From contig CALKOT010000011.1 in the NCBI GenBank assembly GCA_938092015.1, positions 62,001-126,000 on the forward strand: DNA of 64,000 nt. The letters are read 5' to 3'. The DNA comes from an uncultured Paracoccaceae bacterium (GTDB lineage: Bacteria > Pseudomonadota > Alphaproteobacteria > Rhodobacterales > Rhodobacteraceae). Made by a program: the position numbers and the translations under genes. The notes under the pieces are model-generated. The model saw only the letters and a list, made by a program, of their open reading frames with translations. It did no database searches and had not been told where the DNA came from. Of the stretch, positions 26,363-35,923 are shown in pieces; the stretch's first letter is position 1, and each line of letters starts with the position of its first letter.

Positions 26363-27193
26363 CTAAGCCGCATCCCAAACTGGCGAAAAATCAAAATCGC
26401 AAATTCGGTGGCCCGCGCCTCTCAACGCGCTGATCGCCGCCATTTCCGCAGCTGTCAGCTCAAAACCGTCAATGTTCAGATTCTCGCCCAATCTATTGGG
26501 ATTGCTTGTGCGTGGGATGGCAATGACGCCGTCCTGCTGAACGTGCCACCGAAGTACGATCTGCGCCGGGGATGCCCCCGTGCGGGCCGCAGGCCCCGTT
26601 ACTGCGGGGTTAGAGAACAGATCGTCACCGCGCGCCAGTGGGCAATAGGACGTGACCGCAAGGCCATGTTTGCGGCATGTCTCAATCACGCGCGTCTGGT
26701 TCAGCAGCGGGTGATATTCGATCTGATTGCAGGCAAGCGGCGCGCCGGGCAAAGCGACAACTTCTTCAATCTGATCGATCGTGAAGTTTGAGATGCCAAT
26801 GGCCTTAGCCCAGCCCTTTGCATGCACCTCGTTCAGCGCCGCGATCGTTTCAGCAAACGGTACGGTTTTTGATGGCCAATGGATCAGAATCAGATCGACA
26901 TGGTCAGTTCCGAGGCGATCAAGGCTGGCCTCTGCCGAGGCGATGAAATCCTCTGGCGCGGCTTCGGATGGCCAGACCTTGGTCGTCAAAAAGAAATCAT
27001 CGCGCGCAAGCCCGCTGTCTTTCAGACCCTGTCCGACTTCGTTTTCGTTCTTGTACATCGCTGCGGTGTCGATGTGGCGATAGCCACTCTCAAGCGCTTT
27101 GGCGACCAGACTGCGGGCCTGATCGCCTTCCAGCGTCCAGGTCCCCATGCCGATTGCAGGAATATTTGTCCCGTTTGCGTTCACTTCATGCAT
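26363..27193 (-). CDS. Aldo/keto reductase (2,5-diketogluconate reductase-like)
   Basis: A 276-residue NADPH-dependent reductase with a TIM-barrel fold. The catalytic tetrad is seen in HIDTAAMYKNE (Asp and Tyr, about 41-47), TTKVW (Lys) and LILIHWP (His). The cofactor-binding end has IPRTSNPNRLGENL. It most resembles the AKR5 group, which reduces diketogluconate, methylglyoxal and other small aldehydes. It is divergent from rsh with a 92-base gap. The physiological substrate is not evident. Confidence 0.9.
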   Translation of the reverse strand: MHEVNANGTNIPAIGMGTWTLEGDQARSLVAKALESGYRHIDTAAMYKNENEVGQGLKDSGLARDDFFLTTKVWPSEAAPEDFIASAEASLDRLGTDHVDLILIHWPSKTVPFAETIAALNEVHAKGWAKAIGISNFTIDQIEEVVALPGAPLACNQIEYHPLLNQTRVIETCRKHGLAVTSYCPLARGDDLFSNPAVTGPAARTGASPAQIVLRWHVQQDGVIAIPRTSNPNRLGENLNIDGFELTAAEMAAISALRGAGHRICDFDFSPVWDAA

Positions 27194-27285
27194 GATCTTC
27201 CCTTTCTCTGAACATACTTAGGCGTCATTCTTGGCCAGCAGCGTTAACCACGCTTACATTAGCCACGTAATAGACCCGAGTCGCG

Positions 27286-29418
27286 ATGATCCGCCAGTTT
27301 GAATTGCTGGAACTTGTGCAGGCGTACAATCCGAACACGGATGTGGCGCTGCTGAATCGCGCCTATGTTTATGGCGCAAAGGCGCATGCCAAACAGACCC
27401 GCGCCAGTGGCGAACCATACTTTGGTCACCCGCTTGAGGTCGCCGCAATCCTGACGGAACTGAAGTTAGACGACGCGACCATCGTTACGGCGCTGCTGCA
27501 CGATACGGTCGAAGACACCGAAGCGACGCATGACGAACTTCGCACTTTGTTTGGTGAAGAGATCGCCGGCCTCGTCGATGGCGTGACCAAACTGAACCGT
27601 CTTGAGATGACCTCGAAAGAGCAGGAGCAGGCGGAAAATTTCCGCAAGCTGCTGCTTGCTATGGCAAAGGACGTGCGGGTCATTCTGGTGAAGCTGGCTG
27701 ATCGGCTGCACAACATCCGCACGCTGGGTCCGCTGCGCCAGGAAAAACGCGAACGCATCGCCCGCGAAACGATGGAGATTTTCGCGCCGCTTGCTGGCCG
27801 AATGGGTATGCAGAAGATCCGCGATGAGCTTGAGGATCTGTGTTTCGAGGTGCTGAATCCCGAAGCGCGCACGTCCATAATGCGGCGGTTTCTGAAACTG
27901 CGCCGCGAAAAAGGCGATATCATTCCCAACATCACCGCGATGATCGAAGAGACATTGTACGATGCGAAGGTGCCCGCCATGGTAATGGGCCGGGAAAAGA
28001 AGCCATACTCCATCTGGAAAAAGATGGAGGAAAAACAAATTCCCTTCTCGCGCCTGTCTGACATTTACGGGTTTCGGATCGTCACTGAAGATGAGGCGGC
28101 CTGCTACGCCGCAATGGGCGCTGTCCACAAAAAGATGCGGGTGATTCCGGGGCGGATGAAGGATTACATCTCGGGGCCTAAATCCAACGGTTACCGGTCG
28201 ATCCACACCACGGTCTCAGGGCCGGGGGCAAGTCGGGTTGAGATTCAGATCCGCACGCGCGACATGCACGAGGTCGCCGAAAGCGGCGTCGCAGCGCACT
28301 GGTCCTACAAGGATGGGGAACGGTCGCAGAACCCTTTCGCGGTTGAGCCATCGCATTGGCTGTCGGGCCTGCTGGAGAGGATCGAAAAGGGCGATACCCC
28401 ATCAGAGTTTATGGAACAGGTGACACTGGACATGTTCCATGACCAGGTCTTTTGCTTCACCCCCAAAGGCGATGTTTATGGGTTGCCTCGCGGGGCCACG
28501 CCGATTGATTTCGCGTACGCGATCCACACTCGCGTCGGCGATAGCTGTGTTGGCGCCAAAGTTGATGGCCAGCGCGTGCCGTTGTGGACGCGCCTTCGAA
28601 ACGGTCAATCGGTCGATATCATCCGGGTCGAAGCATCTCGTCCTACGGCGGTCTGGATGGACATGGCCAAAACCGGTCGCGCCAAGGCAGCCATTCGCCG
28701 CGCGCTGCGGATGGATGAACGGGGCGAGCATATCCGCCGGGGCCGCGAGATTGCTCGCCAGTCTTTCGCCCGACGAGAACTGGACGGTGGCGAAAAGGCG
28801 CTTGAAACGGCTGCACGCAAACTGTCCATGCCGTCAGTCGATGAAATGCTGGCAAAGCTGGGCGCCGCCGAAATTTCTGGCAGGCAGATTGTCGGTGCGG
28901 TTTATCCGAGGATCTTGGAGAAAGAGCCTGATATTGCGCAACTTGGTGCACAAAACGGGAAAGCCCGCGTGCTTGTCGTCGGCGCCCCGGCCAGCCTGCC
29001 CTTTGTCTTCGCCCCGTGCTGTGAACCGATCCCTGGCGACCGGATCGTTGGCATTCGCGATCAAGGGGTTGTGACTTGTCATTCCATAGACTGTATTGAG
29101 CTGACGAGCCACGAAGACCATATGGATAGGTGGATCGATCTGAAATGGGATGAGAACGCCATCCACATTGGCAGGGCGACCAATGTTGATATCTCGCTGG
29201 CGAATCAGGCTGGCGCGCTCGGCTCAATCGCTACGCTGATCGGCGAACATGGGGCGAATATCGAAAACTTCGCAACTTTGGACCGATTGCCCGATTTTTG
29301 GCGCCTGCGCGTCAATCTTGCAGTTAGAGATGTAAAGCATCTTAGTTCCATTCTGACCGCGTTGGAGGCGCAGACCATTGTGACCGATGTCAAACGCGTT
29401 CGGGCCGAATCGCGGTAA
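27286..29418 (+). CDS. rsh: Bifunctional (p)ppGpp synthetase/hydrolase
   Basis: The RelA/SpoT homologue of 710 residues that sets (p)ppGpp levels in the stringent response. Domains in order: HD hydrolase (about 45-150; HPLEVAAIL, ALLHDTVEDTEA), synthetase (about 240-350; YGFRIV, GPKSNGYRSIHTTV, EIQIRTRDMHE), TGS (about 385-450; VFCFTPKGDVYGLPRGAT), a zinc-finger-like region with PCCEPIPGD, and ACT (about 635-705; DISLANQAGALGSIATLI). The HD residues are intact, so it should hydrolyse as well as make ppGpp. It stands alone on its strand, followed 113 bases later by the DUF2062 gene. Confidence 0.95.
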   Translation: MIRQFELLELVQAYNPNTDVALLNRAYVYGAKAHAKQTRASGEPYFGHPLEVAAILTELKLDDATIVTALLHDTVEDTEATHDELRTLFGEEIAGLVDGVTKLNRLEMTSKEQEQAENFRKLLLAMAKDVRVILVKLADRLHNIRTLGPLRQEKRERIARETMEIFAPLAGRMGMQKIRDELEDLCFEVLNPEARTSIMRRFLKLRREKGDIIPNITAMIEETLYDAKVPAMVMGREKKPYSIWKKMEEKQIPFSRLSDIYGFRIVTEDEAACYAAMGAVHKKMRVIPGRMKDYISGPKSNGYRSIHTTVSGPGASRVEIQIRTRDMHEVAESGVAAHWSYKDGERSQNPFAVEPSHWLSGLLERIEKGDTPSEFMEQVTLDMFHDQVFCFTPKGDVYGLPRGATPIDFAYAIHTRVGDSCVGAKVDGQRVPLWTRLRNGQSVDIIRVEASRPTAVWMDMAKTGRAKAAIRRALRMDERGEHIRRGREIARQSFARRELDGGEKALETAARKLSMPSVDEMLAKLGAAEISGRQIVGAVYPRILEKEPDIAQLGAQNGKARVLVVGAPASLPFVFAPCCEPIPGDRIVGIRDQGVVTCHSIDCIELTSHEDHMDRWIDLKWDENAIHIGRATNVDISLANQAGALGSIATLIGEHGANIENFATLDRLPDFWRLRVNLAVRDVKHLSSILTALEAQTIVTDVKRVRAESR

Positions 29419-29531
29419 TGAAATGGAACCTTTTTGGGTGGCTGCAAATTTGCTGAAAGATCCGAATGTCGGCCCGTGCGATCTAATGGCTGAAATTCAG
29501 GATTGCCTTGTGGTGTGGGAGTTAGACTGAG

Positions 29532-30128
29532 TTGGTTTTCAAAAGGCGGGATAAGCAGCCTTGGGGCATACGCTTTAAGGAATTCTTCGCGCCCCGAAAG
29601 GGATGGAAGCGTGGGATTGAATATCTGTCCTTGCGCATGCAGCGGCTGCCGGATTCAGCAAACTCTATCGCTATCGGGTTCGCTTGCGGGGTGTACACCT
29701 CGTTCACGCCATTCTTTGGGTTTCACTTTGTCGTAGCCGCAACATTGGCGTGGTTGTTCAGGTCAAATCTATACGCCAGCGCTGTCGGAACGTTCTTTGG
29801 CAACCCAATCACGTTCGGTTTTATCATGTGGTCCAGCCTAAGCTTTGGCGAATGGATCATGGGGATCGACACAGCGCTTGCCGATCATATGAAAACGCTT
29901 GGTTTCCTCGATAAGGTAATCCTGCTGCTGCAGAACATCCCGACGTTGGTGGTCCCCTATTTTGTCGGTGGACTGATCCCTGGAATAACGTGTGCAGTGA
30001 TATGCTATTTCCTGATCAAGCCTGTCGTCAGGGCGTATCAGCAGCGGCGACGCAAACGTCTGATGGCATTAGCCCGTAAGCGTTTGGCCGAACAGCTGAA
30101 CGCGTCAAAGCCCGCCAAACGGGCGTAA
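29532..30128 (+). CDS. DUF2062 inner-membrane protein
   Basis: A 198-residue membrane protein of the DUF2062 family. The basic N-terminus (MVFKRRDKQPWG) is followed by the conserved GFACGVYTSFTPFFGFHFVVA, the motif FGNPITFGFIMW, and a second membrane hairpin (LVVPYFVGGLIPGITCAVICYFLI, in part), then a very basic tail. The start is TTG 29532, with GGGAG upstream; there is no ATG nearby, and MVFKRR is the N-terminus I expect for the family. Function is unknown. Its last 91 bases overlap the 3' end of the convergent FkbM gene. Confidence 0.85.
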   Translation: MVFKRRDKQPWGIRFKEFFAPRKGWKRGIEYLSLRMQRLPDSANSIAIGFACGVYTSFTPFFGFHFVVAATLAWLFRSNLYASAVGTFFGNPITFGFIMWSSLSFGEWIMGIDTALADHMKTLGFLDKVILLLQNIPTLVVPYFVGGLIPGITCAVICYFLIKPVVRAYQQRRRKRLMALARKRLAEQLNASKPAKRA

Positions 30129-30865
30129 GCTGGTCGTTCAGACTGCGCCGTAGGGGCGGCGGTCTTGCAATGATCTAGCTGACGGAACAGAACGACCGTG
30201 CCTTCCGAACAACGCGGGTCATAGGCGAACCCTTTGCGGCGCATCGTGTCGAACAGATTCGCAGCGCCGCTCAGGCCAGGGATATGATCATGTAGCTCTA
30301 CGACAACTCGGTCGACGCAGCCCAAATCTGCGCCCTTCAGCAGTTCAACTTCACCGCCTTCGATATCGCAGACGATGCAGGTGATCGCGCGATCCCTTAG
30401 AAGGGTGTTCAATGGCATCACTGGGACGGTAACGAACTTTTCGTAGGGAACGTCAGTTTCGAACATCGAAGACATCCAGAAATCCGGCCGCCGATTGAAT
30501 TCCGCCGTATCGCCTGTCGACGCCTCCGGGGCGAGTACGGCGTTGATTACCTCTGCGCCTGTGCAGCCGTTTAGCGCCAGTGTCGACGCCGCGCGTTTTG
30601 CAAGGCGCGGATCAGCCTCAAAAGCGACAAGCGATGCAACGCGTTCATCACGGGCGATCAGTGTTGTGACAAAGCCCAGACCGGACCCGATCTCAAGCAC
30701 GCGGTCGTGTGGTTTCAATGAAAGTGAGACGATGCGCGCCTCTTCAACTTCGTATGAGCCTGATGTCAGTGCTTCGGCTATGGCTGGGGTGATCACATCG
30801 CTAGGCGCCTGAATTTGCACGCCGCTCAATTCAAAGGCCAAGCCACGGCCTGGTTCAATCGACAT
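30038..30865 (-). CDS. FkbM family methyltransferase
   Basis: A SAM-dependent methyltransferase of 275 residues. VLEIGSGLGFVTTLIARD (about 54-71) is the SAM motif I, FEADPRLAKRAASTLALNG the acidic loop, and CIVCDIEGGEVELLKGADL the FkbM hallmark. The domain ends near residue 235 with SEGTVVLF. The last 40 residues (basic, ending in RRLRRRC) have no family likeness and are encoded antisense to the DUF2062 gene, so the original stop may have been lost. A CtrA-type box lies 58 bases upstream. FkbM proteins methylate sugars or natural products; the target is unknown. Confidence 0.85.
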   Translation of the reverse strand: MSIEPGRGLAFELSGVQIQAPSDVITPAIAEALTSGSYEVEEARIVSLSLKPHDRVLEIGSGLGFVTTLIARDERVASLVAFEADPRLAKRAASTLALNGCTGAEVINAVLAPEASTGDTAEFNRRPDFWMSSMFETDVPYEKFVTVPVMPLNTLLRDRAITCIVCDIEGGEVELLKGADLGCVDRVVVELHDHIPGLSGAANLFDTMRRKGFAYDPRCSEGTVVLFRQLDHCKTAAPTAQSERPAYARLAGFDAFSCSAKRLRANAIRRLRRRC

Positions 30866-30922
30866 TTTTTAACAAGCCCACATATGGTTGATTCCGATGT
30901 AAGCAATTCTTCTAAAAAGGTA

Positions 30923-30937
30923 TTAATCGAACGTTAA
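30923..30937. promoter_or_regulatory. CtrA-type box TTAA-N7-TTAA
   Basis: TTAA (30923-30926), seven bases, TTAA (30934-30937): an exact match to the CtrA recognition pattern of alphaproteobacteria, within a near-palindrome ATTAA/TTAAT. It lies upstream of the FkbM methyltransferase. Being symmetrical, it does not show direction. Confidence 0.5.
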
Positions 30938-31013
30938 TCTGTAAGGTCCCCGGTTCATCTTTCTTGTGATTTCAGTACAGATCATCAGCGTTTCCATGCT
31001 GAGCCGCACAAAC

Positions 31014-31042
31014 AAAAAGGGCCGAAGAAAACGCTCCGGCCC
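31014..31042 (-). terminator. Rho-independent terminator of the Bax inhibitor-1 gene
   Basis: On the minus strand GGGCCG and CGGCCC form a stem (plus 31019-31042) followed at once by TTTTTGTTT. It starts 27 bases past the stop codon of the gene at 31069. Confidence 0.85.
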
Positions 31043-31068
31043 TTTCGCAATGCCGCTTCCTTGAAAGC

Positions 31069-31842
31069 TTATTCGCGGGCGGCGCCCATGAACTGCAGCA
31101 GGAACATGAACATGTTCAGGAAGTTGATGTAGAGGCTCAGCGCGCCCATGATTGCGCCTTTGGCTAGGTATGCTGCGCCTTGCGAACCCATCTGCGCATA
31201 GTGCAGGTACTCGTTCTTAAGCCGCTGCGTGTCATAGGCGGTCAGACCTGCAAAGATCAGAATACCGATGATCGACACCGCGAAGCTAAGGGCTGAACTT
31301 TGCAGCCAGATGTTCAGGATTGAACAGACGACCAGGCCGATTACGCCCATGATCAGGAACGATCCCCAGCCGGAAAGATCTTTCTTTGTCGTGTAGCCGT
31401 AGAGCGACAGGCCAAGGAACGCGATTGCAGTCGCGAAGAAGGTCTGCGCAATCGACATGCCGGTGAAGGCTGCGAAGATCCAGGATATCGACAGCCCCAT
31501 CATGGCTGAGAACACCCAGAACACGATCTGTGCAGTGCTCGCGCTCATTTTGTTGATCATCGCCGCAAAGGCAAAAACAAAGATCAGCGGACCAAACATC
31601 ACCGCGTATTTTAGCGGCGTGTTGAAAATCGTGATCAGCAAGCTGGCCGGCACGATCGCCGTTTCCTGACCGCGCATCACTGCATAGAGGTCATTGCCGA
31701 ACACGTACGCCACAATTCCCGTGATGATCATCGCCACGCCCATGAGGGAGTAGACTTTGTTCATATAGGCGCGGAGGCCCGCATCCATGTCCGCCTGGGC
31801 GACGCTACCGGGGCGCCGGACGACAGATTCGTAGTTAGCCAT
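31069..31842 (-). CDS. Bax inhibitor-1/YccA family membrane protein
   Basis: A 257-residue protein with about seven membrane segments, among them the first (VYSLMGVAMIITGIVAYVFG) and later ones (LLITIFNTPLKYAVMFGPLIF, in part). The family motif near the C-terminus is GLTAYDTQRLKNEYLHY, and the last segment is SLYINFLNMFMFLLQF. Relatives include YccA, which interacts with FtsH, and pH-sensitive calcium-leak channels. The role here is not evident. It has its own terminator and stands as a single-gene unit. Confidence 0.9.
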   Translation of the reverse strand: MANYESVVRRPGSVAQADMDAGLRAYMNKVYSLMGVAMIITGIVAYVFGNDLYAVMRGQETAIVPASLLITIFNTPLKYAVMFGPLIFVFAFAAMINKMSASTAQIVFWVFSAMMGLSISWIFAAFTGMSIAQTFFATAIAFLGLSLYGYTTKKDLSGWGSFLIMGVIGLVVCSILNIWLQSSALSFAVSIIGILIFAGLTAYDTQRLKNEYLHYAQMGSQGAAYLAKGAIMGALSLYINFLNMFMFLLQFMGAARE

Positions 31843-31987
31843 GGTTCATAACCCTTTTCGATCAGTCACTATTTCTTCACCGGGATGGAACCCATCTCGG
31901 CCTTGGTGGGAATATTGGGATTTTCGCGTGGTAATTCAAGCAAAACCGACTGCGACAGAGCCTAATCCCCTACAGTTTTTATCATAT

Positions 31988-34543
31988 TTACTCACGTGAG
32001 CGTAAAACCTGGGCCGGTCGGGCCGATAGTGGCCGCCAGGCGAAGACCAGACCAGCCAGCAAACTGGCCAGTGCGCCGCCGATAACGACGCCCAGTGCAG
32101 ATGGCAGGTCAAAGGTGAACCCGGTCCCCATCACATGCGCCATTACAGCCCAGGACGCTGCTGCACCGAACCCAACCGCAACAATCCCGGCTGATGCGCC
32201 GATCAAGCCGGACCTAAGGGCAAAACTGCTGAGAATGCGGGCCCGGCTGGCCCCCAGAGTTTTCATAATAGCCGCTTCATAGGCCCGCCGCCGTTCGCCT
32301 GCCGCCGCTGCGCCAATCAGCACGACTATGCCTGTTATCAGCACCGCCGCCGCGCCCCAGCGGGTGGCGGAGGCAAGGTCAGCAAGGCCAGCCGACACCC
32401 GGTCGACAGCGTCTTTCACGCGGATCGCGGTAACATTCGGGTACGCTCCGCCGATCTGGCGCAGCAGGGGCGCTTCGGCTTCTTCGTGGGCATGAACGGT
32501 AGCGATATGGGTATGGGGCGCGCCGCGCATGGCGCCGGGGTCGAGGATCAGCAGGAAGTTGATGCCAAGGCCGCGCCAGTTGATCTCACGGAAATTGGCG
32601 ATGGTGGCGGTCAATTCGCGCCCCAGGATGTTCACTGTGATGGTGTCGCCCAGTTTCAGGCCCATCTCAGCGCCCTCTTCAGCGGAAAAGCTGGCCAGCG
32701 GCGGGCCATCGTAATCTGCGTCCCACCATTTGCCCTGCACTATTTCAGCACCGTCAGGCGGCGCGGCGGCGTAAGAGACACCCCTGTCACCGCGCAGCAC
32801 CCAGCGCGCGGCTGGATCGATCTGGTTTATAGCTTCCTTTGATGGCACATCATTCAGCGCCGTGATCACACCGCGCAGCATCGGGGCGGTTTTGACCTCT
32901 CCCACGCCATTGACCTCGCCTAGACTGCCGTTGAAATCGCTTAGTTGACTGTTCTGGATATCAACAAAGAAGAATGCAGGGCTGTCTTCGGGCAGTTGGT
33001 CATTGATGACCGTCCGCATGTTGAAATCGATCTGTCCTATGGCCGCCAGTACGGTCAGACCAAGGCCGAGGGACAGCGCCGCCCCGGTTGTCTCACCGCC
33101 CGGCCCGCCGATAGAGGCAAGCGCAAGGCGTAAAGTGGGTCGGCTACGCAGCAAAGACCCACGCGCCAGTTTCGCCGCCGCCCAACTGATTACTTTGGCC
33201 ATGACCCATAGTGTCGCCAGCGCCGCCGCCACACCAGCCAAGAACCACGCCGCCAGCATGATGATGCCAGAGAACCAGAGGGCCGAAGCGATCAGCAGGC
33301 CAGCCACGATGCCGATCAGGACCAAGTCGATCAGGCGGGGCCACCACCAGCCGCTTTCCGCCACATCGCGAAACAGGGACGCGGCGCGAACCTCTCGGGT
33401 GCGGGCCAAGGGCCAAAGCGCAAACAGTAGCGCGGTGAGCACGCCGTAGATCGACGCCTCGGCGATCGGCGCGGGGTAGAGCGCGAAGAGGGCTGGAACG
33501 GGCAGAAGATCTTCCAGCAACGGACCCAGCATTGCGGGCAGCCCAGCCCCAAGTAACAAGCCCAGCGCGACCCCGATGAAGGTGAGAATGCCGATCTGGA
33601 TCAGATAGACCGCAAAGATACCGCCCCCCGTCGCGCCAATGGTCTTCAGCGTTGCGATGGTCTCGGTTTTTTCGCTTAGGTAAGACCGGACTGCTGACGA
33701 AACGCCAACGCCGCCCACGGCCAGCGCCGCCAGACCTACCAGGACCAGAAACGCGCCGACCCGCTCCACAAACCGCTGTACGCCGGGCGCGCCATTGCGC
33801 CGGTCGCGCCAGCGCCAGCCGGTTTCTTCGGCCTTGGCGTCCACGTCATCCTTTAGCAAAGCCAGCGATGTCCCCGGCTCAACCCTCAGCCGCAGAGCGC
33901 TTTCATAGAATGATCCTGCGCCCAGCAAACCGCTTGTCTCCAGCGCGTCACTCAGCACGATGATGCGGGGGCCAAGACCGAACCCGGCGCTGACGCCGTC
34001 TGGCTCCGCTGTGAGAGCAGCGCGGAGCTGATACTTGCCGACGCCCAAGCGGACTTCGTCGCCAATCTCAAGCCCCATCTTGTCGATCAGCAATGGCTCC
34101 ATCACCAGCCCATAAAGGCCATTGTCAGGCGCCAGCGCATCGGCCAGCGGCATAGCGGGTTCCAGCTCAACAGCGCCGTACAACGGATAATTCGCATCGA
34201 CGCCTTTGACTTGCGTCAGGCCGCGCTCATCCTGCCCGGTGATCCGGCTGGCGCCGACCGCCATAGACCTGAAATCGACGATTTCGGATGTCGCCAGGGA
34301 TCGATCTTCGATCCAGCGCCTTTCATCCTCCGCCACGCGCCTTGCAGTGAACCGCAGCTCAGCATCACCGCCAAGGATTGCGCGACCCTGATCGTTGAGG
34401 CCTTGTTCAATTGCGGCGCGCAATGACCCTACTGCTGCAACCGCCGCAACACCCAAAGCCAAACAGGCGAGGAAGACGCGGAACCCTTTCAGGCCGCCGC
34501 GCATTTCACGAAGGGCTAAACGAAATGCGAGCGACAGGTTCAC
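31988..34543 (-). CDS. ybbP: FtsX-like ABC permease (YbbP family)
   Basis: An 851-residue membrane protein with two FtsX domains. An N-terminal anchor (LACLALGVAAVAAVGSLRAA) is followed by a large periplasmic part, a block of about six membrane segments (250-500), a second periplasmic domain (about 510-710), and three terminal segments (AAVLITGIVVLIGAAAAGERRRAYEAAIMKTLGASR, in part). The ERRRAYEAAIMKTLGA motif is typical of FtsX coupling helices. It overlaps ybbA by ATGA. With ybbA and the divergent tesA this matches the E. coli tesA-ybbA-ybbP locus. Transported molecule unknown; lipid or lipoprotein movement is proposed for the wider family. Confidence 0.9.
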   Translation of the reverse strand: MNLSLAFRLALREMRGGLKGFRVFLACLALGVAAVAAVGSLRAAIEQGLNDQGRAILGGDAELRFTARRVAEDERRWIEDRSLATSEIVDFRSMAVGASRITGQDERGLTQVKGVDANYPLYGAVELEPAMPLADALAPDNGLYGLVMEPLLIDKMGLEIGDEVRLGVGKYQLRAALTAEPDGVSAGFGLGPRIIVLSDALETSGLLGAGSFYESALRLRVEPGTSLALLKDDVDAKAEETGWRWRDRRNGAPGVQRFVERVGAFLVLVGLAALAVGGVGVSSAVRSYLSEKTETIATLKTIGATGGGIFAVYLIQIGILTFIGVALGLLLGAGLPAMLGPLLEDLLPVPALFALYPAPIAEASIYGVLTALLFALWPLARTREVRAASLFRDVAESGWWWPRLIDLVLIGIVAGLLIASALWFSGIIMLAAWFLAGVAAALATLWVMAKVISWAAAKLARGSLLRSRPTLRLALASIGGPGGETTGAALSLGLGLTVLAAIGQIDFNMRTVINDQLPEDSPAFFFVDIQNSQLSDFNGSLGEVNGVGEVKTAPMLRGVITALNDVPSKEAINQIDPAARWVLRGDRGVSYAAAPPDGAEIVQGKWWDADYDGPPLASFSAEEGAEMGLKLGDTITVNILGRELTATIANFREINWRGLGINFLLILDPGAMRGAPHTHIATVHAHEEAEAPLLRQIGGAYPNVTAIRVKDAVDRVSAGLADLASATRWGAAAVLITGIVVLIGAAAAGERRRAYEAAIMKTLGASRARILSSFALRSGLIGASAGIVAVGFGAAASWAVMAHVMGTGFTFDLPSALGVVIGGALASLLAGLVFAWRPLSARPAQVLRSRE

Positions 34544-35232
34544 GCCACCGCCTCAACGCGGCTTTCACGGGCAAGCCCGTCTTCGATTCGGATCGTTCGG
34601 TAGCACATGTCGGCAAGTTCTGGTGCATGGGTGACCATCACCAGCGTCGCGCCGTGGCGTTTTTGCAGATCGAACAGCACATCGACGATCACGGCGCCGG
34701 TGTTGGTGTCGAGGTTTCCCGTAGGCTCATCCGCCAGCAGGATCTTGGGGCGGGGGGCCGAGGCGCGGGCAAGCGCGACGCGCTGTTGCTCCCCGCCAGA
34801 CAACTGCGCAGGATAGTGATCACCCCGATCGCCAAGACCTAACGCCGCCAATTCTTCCGCCGCGCGATCAAACGCATCGCGGTCGCCTGCCAATTCCAAT
34901 GGCGCGGCGACATTCTCAAGCGCCGTCATAGTCGGGATCAGGTGAAAGCTTTGGAACACCACGCCCATGTTATCGCGGCGAAACCGGGCCAATTGATCCT
35001 CACCCATCGCCGTCAGATCGGACCCATGCGCCAGAACCGACCCGCTGGTCGCACGCTCTAACCCGCCCATGATCATCAACAATGAAGATTTGCCCGAACC
35101 AGACGGCCCAACAATGCCCAAACTTTCACCCGGATTGACGGTCAAATCGACGCCTTTGAGAATATCGACCCGCCCGGCCTTGCTCGAAAGGCTCAAATGC
35201 ACATCTTTAAGGGCGAAAGCAGGGTCTGACAT
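34540..35232 (-). CDS. ybbA: ABC transporter ATP-binding protein (YbbA)
   Basis: A 230-residue ATPase of the LolD/MacB class that pairs with the FtsX-like permease. It has Walker A GPSGSGKSS (about 40-48), Q-loop VFQSFHLIPTMTALENV, signature LSGGEQQRVALARA, Walker B ILLADEPTGNLD and the H-loop VTHAPELA. The N-terminus DPAFALKDVHLSL is usual. It starts 17 bases from the divergent tesA start, so both promoters overlap or lie in each other's coding sequence. Confidence 0.92.
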   Translation of the reverse strand: MSDPAFALKDVHLSLSSKAGRVDILKGVDLTVNPGESLGIVGPSGSGKSSLLMIMGGLERATSGSVLAHGSDLTAMGEDQLARFRRDNMGVVFQSFHLIPTMTALENVAAPLELAGDRDAFDRAAEELAALGLGDRGDHYPAQLSGGEQQRVALARASAPRPKILLADEPTGNLDTNTGAVIVDVLFDLQKRHGATLVMVTHAPELADMCYRTIRIEDGLARESRVEAVA

Positions 35233-35248
35233 TATGAAGGGCGTCCTT

Positions 35249-35923
35249 ATGAATACTCAGGTTTTACGTGGATATGGCGCTCACGCATGGTTGCGCAAGG
35301 CGGCCTTAGGCCTTTTCACGTCGCTCACACTGGTTTCCGGCGTTTTCGCCGCGCCTGTCACGATCGTCGCCCTCGGCGACAGCCTGACCCACGGCTACGG
35401 CTTGCCAGTCGAAGACGGCTTTGTACCGCAGCTTGAGGCCTGGTTGCAGGACAATGGCGCGCCTGACGTTATCGTGAAGAACGCGGGCGTCAGTGGCGAC
35501 ACCACCCGTGGTGGGGTGGAGCGGTTTGAGTGGTCACTGGCCGAAGGCGGCGATGCGGTCATCGTTGAATTGGGCGGTAATGATCTTCTGCGCGGGATTG
35601 ATCCGGCTTCGTCCCGCGTGAATCTCGATGGCATTCTAATCAAAGCGGCAAAGCAAAACCTTCCCGTCCTGCTGACCGGCATGCAGGCGCCGCTAAATTA
35701 CGGACCTGAGTACAAGGAAGCGTTCGATGCGATGTACCCAGAGTTGGCTGAAGAGCATGGCGCAATTTACGATCCGTTCTTTCTGGAGGGCATGATTGAT
35801 CGGCCAGAACTGTTTCAGGATGACGGCATTCATCCGAACAAAGACGGCGTTGCGGTTCTGGTGAGCCGGTTTGGCCCAATCGCGCTGCAACTGATCGAAC
35901 GGGTAGAAGCCAGCCGAGAATGA
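35249..35923 (+). CDS. tesA: SGNH-hydrolase, TesA-like arylesterase/lysophospholipase
   Basis: A secreted 224-residue esterase. A signal peptide ends near residue 35 (LTLVSGVFAAP). SGNH blocks are present: I, ALGDSLTHGYGL (catalytic Ser); II, NAGVSGDTTRGG; III, ELGGNDLLRG; V, DDGIHPNKDG (Asp and His). ATG 35249 is preceded by AAGGG at good distance; ATG 35234 is possible. Homologues hydrolyse acyl-CoA, lysophospholipids and aryl esters in the periplasm. The stop overlaps the thpR start in ATGA. Confidence 0.92.
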   Translation: MNTQVLRGYGAHAWLRKAALGLFTSLTLVSGVFAAPVTIVALGDSLTHGYGLPVEDGFVPQLEAWLQDNGAPDVIVKNAGVSGDTTRGGVERFEWSLAEGGDAVIVELGGNDLLRGIDPASSRVNLDGILIKAAKQNLPVLLTGMQAPLNYGPEYKEAFDAMYPELAEEHGAIYDPFFLEGMIDRPELFQDDGIHPNKDGVAVLVSRFGPIALQLIERVEASRE

